Position numbers and translations under genes: made by a program | Shown: positions 1 to 5,623 of the stretch, piece after piece | How the letters are laid out: every line of letters begins with the position of its first letter | Numbering within the stretch: the first letter of the stretch is position 1 | Source of the DNA: Spirochaetia bacterium | Lineage (GTDB): Bacteria > Spirochaetota > Spirochaetia > Treponematales > Breznakiellaceae | Length of the DNA: 7,703 bases | Direction of reading: 5' to 3' | NCBI GenBank assembly: GCA_026002025.1 | Contig: BOAU01000089.1 | Location: forward strand, 1-7,703 | Notes under the pieces: model-generated | What the model saw: only the letters and a program-made list of their open reading frames with translations | Told to the model about the DNA's origin: nothing | The model's database searches: none

Positions 1-665
1 AGTTCCTGCGCCCCCTGGCTGCCCCCCAGGACGAGGAGGATACGGTCCCCCGCTTTCACCCCAAGAAAGGCCCGGCCCGCCGTTGCAATCGATTCCCCCT
101 GCGCCGCAATCAATTCCCCCCGCGCCGGATCAACATGATGAAATTCGGGCCGGACGGGGTTACCGCTCACAATGATCCGGTCCCGGTATTGGGGGGGCAT
201 GAACTTCGCCGTATCTTCGTAGGCGGTAAATATCTTTTTGGCAAAACGGATATTGATTTTGGTGGCCAGCCCCGGACTGTAGTCCGATTCGTGGGTAAAG
301 ACCGGGATGCCCAGTGAGGCCGCCGCTGCGCAGGGGGGAACGCTCACAAAGCCGCCCTTGGAAAAAAGCAGCGCGGGCTTGTATTTTTTCAAAATACGCC
401 GGGCTGCGAAGAAACCCGCCAGCACCCGGAAAATGTCGGAGATGTTTTTCAGGGAAAAGTGGCGCCGCAGCTTCCCCGAGGGGATGCCGTAAAATTCCAG
501 CCCCGCCGCTTCCACCAGGGACCTGTCCATCCCCGCATTGGACCCTATCCAGAATATTCGAACATCAACCCCCTGGACTTTCATCTCCCGCAGACGGGAA
601 ATCACCGCAAGGCCGGGATATATATGCCCGCCGGTGCCGCCCCCGGTAAAAGCGATCTGTAACAT
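1..665 (-). CDS. murG: MurG, UDP-GlcNAc:lipid I N-acetylglucosaminyltransferase (partial, C-terminus off the left edge)
   Basis: MurG transfers GlcNAc from UDP-GlcNAc to lipid I at the cytoplasmic face of the inner membrane, giving lipid II for peptidoglycan. The minus-strand frame is open for 221 codons from ATG 665-663 to the window edge. Seen in order: the N-terminal glycine loop GGGTGGH (residues 8-14), WIGSNAGMD, a KGGFVSVP segment, HESDYSPGLATK (the HE…PGLA acceptor-side motif), GNPVRPEF, and GGSQGAQE at the very edge, where the C-terminal UDP-GlcNAc domain begins. The order and spacing match MurG, except that the linker between NPVR and GGSQGA is about 41 residues (about 25 in E. coli MurG from memory), partly because of a 7-residue tandem repeat. 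No clear Shine-Dalgarno precedes the ATG; a TATATT hexamer lies at 675-680. It is divergent from mocA and no ftsW sits upstream, so here it appears to be first in its transcript. The identification is firm. Confidence 0.96.
   Translation of the reverse strand, partial: MLQIAFTGGGTGGHIYPGLAVISRLREMKVQGVDVRIFWIGSNAGMDRSLVEAAGLEFYGIPSGKLRRHFSLKNISDIFRVLAGFFAARRILKKYKPALLFSKGGFVSVPPCAAAASLGIPVFTHESDYSPGLATKINIRFAKKIFTAYEDTAKFMPPQYRDRIIVSGNPVRPEFHHVDPARGELIAAQGESIATAGRAFLGVKAGDRILLVLGGSQGAQE
85..126 (-). repeat. 21-bp in-frame tandem duplication inside murG
   Basis: Two adjacent 21-base units (85-105 and 106-126) differ at only two positions. On the minus strand they encode two similar heptads, with the cores RGELIA and QGESIA, in the linker between the NPVR motif and the GGSQGA motif. 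The period is a multiple of three, so the reading frame is kept. Confidence 0.85.
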
Positions 666-715
666 AATCTTAAAAATATATGATTAGCAGGGGATGGTCC
701 AGCCCTGAGCAGACA

Positions 716-744
716 TCGACACTGAAAAAAATTAATGTTATTAT
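716..744 (+). promoter_or_regulatory. Candidate sigma-70 promoter of mocA
   Basis: TCGACA (716-721, five of six matches to TTGACA), a 17-base spacer and TATTAT (739-744, five of six matches to TATAAT). The expected transcription start, seven bases after the end of the -10, is base 751, the first base of the mocA GTG. The heptamer TTAATGT occurs at 732-738 and again at 746-752, flanking the -10, and could be a direct-repeat operator. The hexamers are seen directly; promoter activity is inferred. Confidence 0.5.
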
Positions 745-750
745 GTTAAT

Positions 751-1335
751 GTGAGTACCGGATCGGTTGACGCAATACTTATGGCATCGGGCTTTTCAAG
801 GCGTTTCGGGGAGGAAAATAAACTCCTCGTCCCCTTCCGGGGGAAACCCCTGGTCCGCCATACCCTGGAACTTGCCGCGACTCTCGCGGAGGAGGGCCTT
901 TTTCACCGGGTCTTTTTTATCACCGCGGATACCAGGGTGGCGGCCCAGGCCGCAGATTTGCCGGTAACGCATATCCATAACGATCATCCCGATCTGGGCC
1001 AGCGGGAAAGCCTACGCCTGGGGGTGGACGCCTCGGACGCGGAGTACTATATGTTTTTCCCCTGCGATCAGCCCCTGCTGGATCAGGCGCTCCTGGCTCT
1101 TCTGATCGGAAGCCGCAGCGAGGGGCGGATCGTGGAACCGGTATTTCAGGGGAAGCCCTCAAGCCCCACACTGTTTTCCGCAGCCTTCCGGGAAGAACTG
1201 CTGGCACTGGGTCCGGGGGAACGTGGGCGGGACATCAAGATGCGGCGCCGGGAACTTGTTATCGGGGTGGAAACCGCCGACCCATCATTACTTACGGACA
1301 TTGACACCCCTGAAACCCTGAAACGCATGGAGTAA
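751..1335 (+). CDS. mocA: MocA/YgfJ-type molybdenum hydroxylase accessory nucleotidyltransferase
   Basis: A 194-residue MobA-like NTP transferase. The family includes MocA, which makes molybdopterin cytosine dinucleotide from CTP and Mo-molybdopterin for hydroxylases of the xanthine dehydrogenase class. Visible motifs: the N-terminal nucleotide loop MASGFSRRFG (11-20) followed by NKLL and GKPLVRHTLE, GQRESLRLGV (83-92), the metal-binding CDQPLL (105-110), EPVFQGKPSSPTLF (129-142) and the terminal DIDTPETL. The length is normal for the family. The GTG start is chosen because the next in-frame ATG (781) lies inside the nucleotide loop and would remove the first beta strand. No Shine-Dalgarno precedes the GTG. 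It is followed after two bases by the regulator, so the two are probably co-transcribed. Association with YqeB and YqeC favours the YgfJ subgroup of the selenium-dependent hydroxylase system over MobA (GMP transfer); the exact substrate cannot be read from the sequence. Confidence 0.9.
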   Translation: MSTGSVDAILMASGFSRRFGEENKLLVPFRGKPLVRHTLELAATLAEEGLFHRVFFITADTRVAAQAADLPVTHIHNDHPDLGQRESLRLGVDASDAEYYMFFPCDQPLLDQALLALLIGSRSEGRIVEPVFQGKPSSPTLFSAAFREELLALGPGERGRDIKMRRRELVIGVETADPSLLTDIDTPETLKRME

Positions 1336-1337
1336 AT

Positions 1338-2006
1338 ATGGAACAAACTGATAACCTGTCAAAAGCGGATAAACTGATCCTTGATTCCTATAAAAATACC
1401 GTGGACGCACTGGCGGCGTATTTGGGGGATACCTTTGAAGTGGTTCTCCATCAACTGGATGATCTGGAACATTCCCTGATTAAGGCGGCCAACGGATTCC
1501 ACTCCGGCAGAAGCGAAGGCGCTCCAATCACGGACCTTTCCCTCTCCCTGCTGGAGGATATTAAGGAGAACCAGGGGGGAGCGGACTCAGGCTTGTTCCG
1601 CACCTATTATTCCAGGGGAAAATACGGCAAGCCGGTCAAATCGGTGACCACCGTGATATACGGGGAAAAGGGCCGGGCAATCGGGCTCCTCGGCATCAAC
1701 ATGTACCTGGACAGCCCCATCTCTTCCTTCCTGCAGTCCTTTGCCTTTAATGAAACCAAGGGCTATATCCAGGAAAACTACAACAATGATTCGGAAGAAC
1801 TGATAAGTCAGACCCTGGAAAAAATCAGGGATGAAGTTGGGCGGGACGAGGCCATCCTGGCATCCCAGAAGAACAAGGAAATCGTAACGATTCTGTACCA
1901 TCAGGGGATCTTCAAACTAAAAAACGCGGTAAAGATCATCTCCGAAAAGCTCAACATTTCGCGGAACACCGTCTACCTGCACATCAGGGCACTGGAAGAT
2001 AACTGA
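1338..2006 (+). CDS. YheO-type transcriptional regulator (PAS_6-like domain plus C-terminal HTH)
   Basis: A 222-residue cytoplasmic DNA-binding protein. Residues about 15-125 match the YheO-like PAS domain: SYKNTVDALAAYLG, a VVLHQLDDLEHS strand, the IKAANGFHSGRSEGAPITD segment typical of this family, and the GLLGINMYLD strand. Residues about 160-220 form the HTH_22-like domain, with a KNAVKIISEKLNISRNTVYLHIRAL helix-turn-helix. GGAG at 1329-1332 spans the end of mocA, just before its stop, and the ATG follows two bases after that stop, so translation is probably coupled. The PAS domain presumably senses a small ligand that is unknown here; target promoters may be those of mocA and yqeB/yqeC. 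Its 3' end overlaps the 3' end of yqeB by 23 bases on the opposite strand. The family assignment is strong; ligand and regulon are inferred. Confidence 0.88.
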   Translation: MEQTDNLSKADKLILDSYKNTVDALAAYLGDTFEVVLHQLDDLEHSLIKAANGFHSGRSEGAPITDLSLSLLEDIKENQGGADSGLFRTYYSRGKYGKPVKSVTTVIYGEKGRAIGLLGINMYLDSPISSFLQSFAFNETKGYIQENYNNDSEELISQTLEKIRDEVGRDEAILASQKNKEIVTILYHQGIFKLKNAVKIISEKLNISRNTVYLHIRALEDN

Positions 2007-2784
2007 GTATCGCCTCCAGCGCCCCCCCGGCGATTGACAGGGCCTTGTCTGACACGGTAAAGCAGTGGAACCTCTCGCAGCGGGGATCGATGTCCCCGGC
2101 CTTGAGGCCCCTACTAACGGCGATCCCCGACGGGAGCAAGCCCCGCAGTATGCCGTCTATTTCCGCGTATATTGGCAAGGCCTCCCCGGCGGTCCGCACT
2201 GCCGCAACCGCATCCCCCTTCTTTACCAGGTCCCCAATTTCCGCTTTTGCCTCGAAGACACCGTCCGTGGGGGCGCGGAGCAGCCGCTCGACGGTATAGC
2301 CGCCGATGTCCCCGGGAATACCCGTATTGGGCAGGGCGCTTCCCTTGATGATGACCCGGCCGAGGGTATGGCCCCGTTTGGTTTCGATAACCGCGTGGCA
2401 GTCCGCCCCGGCAGTAAAGCCCGGCCCGATGCCGACCACAACCGGGGCGTCGTTTATGCCGGTGCCCAGATTTTTTTTTGCCATGATCGCATCCACCACC
2501 GCGTTCGGCTTAAAGCGCCGGACAATATCGGCAGTGGGATCGATAAAAAGGGCGATCTGTTTTTCGGCAAAGGCGGCCCGCATCCCCTCTTCGTCCTTCA
2601 CCAGAACCGCGGTGACATCCTCAACCTGGGCGCTGCCCTCGTATACCGCCTGGGAAAAGCAGACCGTCCTGCGGACCGCCAGCGGAAGGGCGATCTCGGT
2701 CATGGCGATTTTGAAACCCACGTGGTGCAGGCGGAGGGCTATGCCTGAGGCAAGGTCCCCGGCGCCCTTGATTATCACAAACAT
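1984..2784 (-). CDS. yqeB: YqeB family selenium-dependent molybdenum hydroxylase maturation protein
   Basis: A 266-residue protein of the YqeB family, a marker of the selenium-dependent molybdenum hydroxylase trait; the biochemical role is not settled. Visible: an N-terminal Rossmann-like loop KGAGDLASGIALRL (6-19), IDPTAD (81-86), NDAPVVVGIGPGFTAGADCHAVIE (111-134), RGHTLGRVI, PNTGIPGDIGGYTVERLLRAP, then a C-terminal biotinyl/lipoyl-like barrel (DGVF…IGDLVKKGDAVAAV, 174-196) with a closing GLKAGDIDPR…SDKALSIAGG. The length is usual for the family. The ATG has no Shine-Dalgarno; a perfect TATAAT on the minus strand ends seven bases upstream, suggesting a leaderless transcript. An A9 run covers codons 102-105. 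It is divergent from yqeC and convergent with the YheO-type regulator. The identification is confident. Confidence 0.93.
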   Translation of the reverse strand: MFVIIKGAGDLASGIALRLHHVGFKIAMTEIALPLAVRRTVCFSQAVYEGSAQVEDVTAVLVKDEEGMRAAFAEKQIALFIDPTADIVRRFKPNAVVDAIMAKKNLGTGINDAPVVVGIGPGFTAGADCHAVIETKRGHTLGRVIIKGSALPNTGIPGDIGGYTVERLLRAPTDGVFEAKAEIGDLVKKGDAVAAVRTAGEALPIYAEIDGILRGLLPSGIAVSRGLKAGDIDPRCERFHCFTVSDKALSIAGGALEAILSYLPVP

Positions 2785-2790
2785 GATTCA

Positions 2791-2798
2791 ATTATAAC
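2791..2798. promoter_or_regulatory. Shared -10 element of a possible bidirectional yqeB/yqeC promoter
   Basis: The eight bases read TATAAT on the minus strand (2796-2791) and TATAAC on the plus strand (2793-2798). The predicted starts are base 2784 on the minus strand, exactly the yqeB ATG, and base 2805 on the plus strand, one base into the yqeC ATG. -35 matches are poor on both sides: TGCAAA (plus bases 2814-2819) for yqeB and TTGATT (2768-2773, spacer 19) for yqeC. The hexamers are seen; function is inferred. Confidence 0.4.
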
Positions 2799-2803
2799 AG
2801 GGA

Positions 2804-3703
2804 ATGGCCGCGCTTTGCATACCGGGCCGTTTTTATTATCATAAGAGGGTGGAACACCCAAGCGGGCGCTTAAGCGCCTGGTTTGAAGCAGAACTTTTTG
2901 AACAAAAGGCCGCTGCACCGGTACTCACCGTCAACAATGGCTCTACCCCGGTACTCACCGTTATCGGGTCGGGGGGCAAGACATCCCTTATCTGGCGCCT
3001 GGCGCAGTATTTACGGGAACAACACAAAGACGACGGGCGCCCTTGCAAAATCCTCGTCACACCCACTACAAAGATGCTGGTCCCCCCCGCGCACGCAGGC
3101 TCTTCCGGGGAACCCTATGATCATTACTGCAATGGAACACCTGTCGTCTCAAGGACGACTTCCGATTGCAAAGACGGCATAACCCTGGCGGGCATCTTCA
3201 ACGAAAAAACGGGCAAGCTCGAATCCCTGCCCCTTGATGAGCTGGAACAGATAGCCCCGGCATATGATCTCGTATTAATTGAAGGGGACGGCTCCCGCGG
3301 CCTGCCCCTCAAGGCATGGGCGGGGCATGAGCCGGCGGTTCCCCCCTTTACGACCATAACCGTGGGTATCCTTCCCCTTATGCCCCTGGGGATGCCGGTC
3401 TCTGAAGCCATTGTTCACCGGCTCCCCCTTTTCAGCCTTCTCAGCGGCGCCCAAAAAGGAGATATCATAAAACCGGAACATCTGGTCCGGGTAATCACCG
3501 GGCATAAGGGGGCCAAGGGACTTTTCGCCGCAGCCCAAGGCAGAAAGATACTTTTCCTTAATCAGGTTGAAGATGACAAAACCCTTCGATCAGCAAAAGA
3601 GCTGGTTTCACTGCTGCCTAAAGATTTTCGCAGCGGCCTTGGGAGAATTATCGCGGGCAGTGTGCGGCGGGATGTCAACCTTCTGATTTTGCAGACACGG
3701 TAA
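2804..3703 (+). CDS. yqeC: YqeC family selenium-dependent hydroxylase accessory protein
   Basis: A 299-residue YqeC-family protein, a partner of YqeB in the selenium-dependent molybdenum hydroxylase system. The fold is P-loop-like and the precise reaction is not established. Visible: VIGSGGKTSLIWRLAQYL (53-70, Walker A-like GSGGKTS at 55-61), ILVTPTTKML (83-92), LVLIEGDGSRGLPLKAW (157-172, the conserved EGDGSRG), HEPAVPP (175-181), VHRLPLF and KILFLN (248-253). It is somewhat longer than usual, with an extra N-terminal 15-20 residues. Start choice is uncertain: ATG 2804 has AGGGA directly touching it, and in-frame GTG 2849 has AGAGG directly touching it, so neither has a properly spaced Shine-Dalgarno. 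A 30-base duplication (PVLTV twice) immediately precedes the P-loop. It converges with the lipoprotein block, with nine bases between stop codons. Confidence 0.92.
   Translation: MAALCIPGRFYYHKRVEHPSGRLSAWFEAELFEQKAAAPVLTVNNGSTPVLTVIGSGGKTSLIWRLAQYLREQHKDDGRPCKILVTPTTKMLVPPAHAGSSGEPYDHYCNGTPVVSRTTSDCKDGITLAGIFNEKTGKLESLPLDELEQIAPAYDLVLIEGDGSRGLPLKAWAGHEPAVPPFTTITVGILPLMPLGMPVSEAIVHRLPLFSLLSGAQKGDIIKPEHLVRVITGHKGAKGLFAAAQGRKILFLNQVEDDKTLRSAKELVSLLPKDFRSGLGRIIAGSVRRDVNLLILQTR
2918..2961 (+). repeat. 14-bp direct repeat with 30-bp period in yqeC
   Basis: CCGGTACTCACCGT occurs at 2918-2931 and 2948-2961, exactly 30 bases apart and in the same frame, giving PVLTV NNGST PVLTV just before the Walker A-like loop. 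This indicates a 10-residue in-frame duplication whose spacer has since diverged. Confidence 0.8.
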
Positions 3704-3712
3704 CACAAGGCT

Positions 3713-4777
3713 TTAATTGGGTATCGTTCTTAATGAATCAAGGTACGCGGCAAATTCCCTGGCAAAGCTGTCCTCGGTAATCATGATTTCTGCACTGCGG
3801 ATCGCCCTTTGCAGCGCATCGCTCTGTGTGATATGCCCCTCCCGGCCGGTTTCAGAAAATGACAGTAACTCTGCGCCATCCTTGCCCATAAAAGCGGCGG
3901 TTAGCACAAACCGTGTGAATTGATATTGCGAATCGGTGACCGGTGCATCTTCCATTTTAAAGTCCGCTGAGAGGGTGTAGGGTCTATCCGCAGATGCTGT
4001 GCCTGCGGCAACGCTTGTTTTAAAGCCACGTTTGGAAAAAACCTGGGCAAAGGCCTTCGAGATGCGGCCGTCAATATCACCTTTTACCGTAATCGCAATG
4101 GGAATTTGTGCAATGATTTTTTCTGCGGATAAACGATAATCATGGCCTGTGCCGTCCCCTGCTCCCTGATGAGAAACGCCCAATACCATGAGCACATTTT
4201 TGAATACCGCATTTGCATCAGCAATATCGGCCGCACAATAATACCGGGCAACAGCGTTGATAGTTGTTTTTTCCGCGGAATCCAGCGCAATAAATTTTTC
4301 TATTAATACAAGATTATCGTTGATTAACTGCGTATAAATTCGTATAAGCTCCGATTTCTCCATTACCGCTATAGCGTAATACCTTTGATTTTGTTTTACC
4401 CTCTCGTTCCACCGGTCATATATCTTTGCGCCGATAAGTTGATTCATGGACGACGACAGTTTTATTTCAGAGCTTATTTCATCCCGTAATTGCAGCGATT
4501 CAGAATTGCCGTTGATGGTCTCTTTGTAAACCTGGACGGATTGTATATTACTTTCTACCGACTGCCCAAAATACGATATTAAATTCGCAAAGGCATTTGC
4601 ATCCGCTTCTTCCTGACTACTGCCGGAACCGATACCGCAAATATAGTATGCGGGATTAAACGCATTTTCCGGTTTTTGAATCCAATTCGGCTTTCCTTCA
4701 GCAATGCCGCCGGCGGTACGGCACCCCGCCGCACAAAAGCAGAGCAAAATAAAAATGACGGCCCCGTTATTTCTCAT
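3713..4777 (-). CDS. LPP20-like lipoprotein with a C-terminal extra domain (third gene of the lipoprotein row)
   Basis: A 354-residue predicted lipoprotein: a short n-region, hydrophobic VIFILLCF and lipobox AAGC with acylated Cys19. Residues 30-145 look like an LPP20-type module: KPNWIQKPENAF, YYICGIGSGSSQEEADANAFANLISYF, a polar stretch, then YYAIAVMEKSELI. A helical stretch follows (about 145-195). The C-terminal part (about 220-345) is predicted alpha/beta (IPIAITVKGDIDGRISKAFAQVF, YTLSADFKME, QFTRFVLTAAF), resembling in outline the TolB-N/FlgT-middle type of domain, but I do not recognise it firmly. The ATG lies three bases after the stop of the upstream gene, with AGG bridging that stop as a weak Shine-Dalgarno, so it is co-transcribed. 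Function is unknown; an outer-membrane or periplasmic envelope role is likely. Confidence 0.82.
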   Translation of the reverse strand: MRNNGAVIFILLCFCAAGCRTAGGIAEGKPNWIQKPENAFNPAYYICGIGSGSSQEEADANAFANLISYFGQSVESNIQSVQVYKETINGNSESLQLRDEISSEIKLSSSMNQLIGAKIYDRWNERVKQNQRYYAIAVMEKSELIRIYTQLINDNLVLIEKFIALDSAEKTTINAVARYYCAADIADANAVFKNVLMVLGVSHQGAGDGTGHDYRLSAEKIIAQIPIAITVKGDIDGRISKAFAQVFSKRGFKTSVAAGTASADRPYTLSADFKMEDAPVTDSQYQFTRFVLTAAFMGKDGAELLSFSETGREGHITQSDALQRAIRSAEIMITEDSFAREFAAYLDSLRTIPN

Positions 4778-4780
4778 ACA

Positions 4781-5566
4781 TTACCTGGATTTTGCCGCCG
4801 CTAAAACCCATACTCCCTTGGTATTTGGATCCTGCCACATTTCAAGTACAAAAAATTCCGCCAATGCGCCTTCGCTGATTTGCATATCTGTTGAGGCAGT
4901 GCCGCCGCCATAACCGGCGCCTATCGTACTCACGTTTTTTGTAGCGATATTTCCAATAATTGCAGCAATGGCGTTTTCGTAAGCTCTTGTTATGGTGTCC
5001 TTGAATTTACTATGCGGTCCCCCATAGCCGGTTCCGGTACTATACCCGTTGATTTCTTTTGGTGGTTTCTTTATCCATTCGGGCATTCCATCCTTCATTG
5101 CAAAGGTATGCGGCGCCGGTAACGGCGTTTGCACTTTATACCGCACTCTTAGCAAAAACGCTCCGTCAATAGAAAATGCATCGCGGCTGGTATCATATTT
5201 CAAGGCATCAATATATTTTTCGTATTCGGTATCGTAGCTGAATACATGACCGGTATCCATCGAATAATCCAAAAAACCCGATCCGTTTGTTGTAAGGACC
5301 GTTTTTATTCCTTTTACCCCAAAAAAGATTGCGACCTTATGCGCCGCATCGTCAAGAGCAAGCTGTATTTCATCTTCCCGTTTTCGCTGCCGGTTTGCCA
5401 CCCCCATAACGATTAAATCGCCGTTATCAGGATGGGTTATCCAGTATCCGTTTTGATTCGGGCTTTCCTGCGGTATCCCGATGGGTACCGTTATCGTATC
5501 CAAAGGCTTTTGTACACCCGCACAGGAGAAAAATAGCAATAAAAAGGGAACAAATAGTATTCGCAC
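4781..5566 (-). CDS. Lipoprotein with two tandem LPP20-like modules (second gene of the row)
   Basis: With a GTG start at 5566-5564 the product is 261 residues and begins MRILFVPFLLLFFSC, a compact spirochaete-style lipoprotein signal with Cys15. GGAG stands five bases before this GTG. An in-frame ATG pair at 5608-5603 would add 14 residues carrying two aspartates and three histidine/arginine residues ahead of the hydrophobic core, and it lies inside a hairpin, so I prefer GTG. Module one (41-145): YWITHPDNGDLIVMGVANRQR, an alanine-rich helix, a final VRYKVQ strand. Module two (162-259): MPEWIKKPPKEINGYSTGTGYG, ITRAYENAIAAIIGNI, VWVLAAAK. Both follow the W-I-x-x-P, then small-residue strand, then alanine helix plan of LPP20-type proteins. 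It sits in an operon between two further lipoproteins of similar build. Precise function is unknown. Confidence 0.8.
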   Translation of the reverse strand: MRILFVPFLLLFFSCAGVQKPLDTITVPIGIPQESPNQNGYWITHPDNGDLIVMGVANRQRKREDEIQLALDDAAHKVAIFFGVKGIKTVLTTNGSGFLDYSMDTGHVFSYDTEYEKYIDALKYDTSRDAFSIDGAFLLRVRYKVQTPLPAPHTFAMKDGMPEWIKKPPKEINGYSTGTGYGGPHSKFKDTITRAYENAIAAIIGNIATKNVSTIGAGYGGGTASTDMQISEGALAEFFVLEMWQDPNTKGVWVLAAAKSR

Positions 5567-5579
5567 AGCTGCTCCGGTG

Positions 5580-5610
5580 TCATGATGCGCGGAAAAATCA
5601 CGCATCATGA
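5580..5610 (-). promoter_or_regulatory. Intercistronic hairpin between the first and second lipoprotein genes
   Basis: A perfect 10-bp inverted repeat, TCATGATGCG at 5580-5589 (one arm running through base 5589) and CGCATCATGA at 5601-5610, with an 11-base loop. It starts 13 bases past the stop codon of the upstream gene and ends just before the GGAG and GTG of the downstream gene. There is no U-tract after it, so it looks like an RNA-processing, stability or translation-control element and not a terminator. Confidence 0.6.
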
Positions 5611-5623
5611 ATTACTAAGGCCA

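Noticed and set aside
135..662. Several plus-strand open frames opposite murG
   Set aside because: The minus strand encodes an unmistakable MurG; the plus-strand translations are proline- and arginine-rich shadows.
2065..2797. Two long plus-strand open frames opposite yqeB (2065-2748 and 2306-2797)
   Set aside because: They are antisense to a well-conserved YqeB gene in GC-rich DNA, where stop codons are rare, and their translations show no recognisable domain.
3704..3712. Terminator between the converging yqeC and lipoprotein genes
   Set aside because: Only nine bases separate the stop codons and no hairpin with a T-run is present.
4707..4716. Ten-base palindrome CCGCCGGCGG in the third lipoprotein gene
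   Set aside because: It is short, within coding sequence and explained by GC-rich codons; expected by chance.
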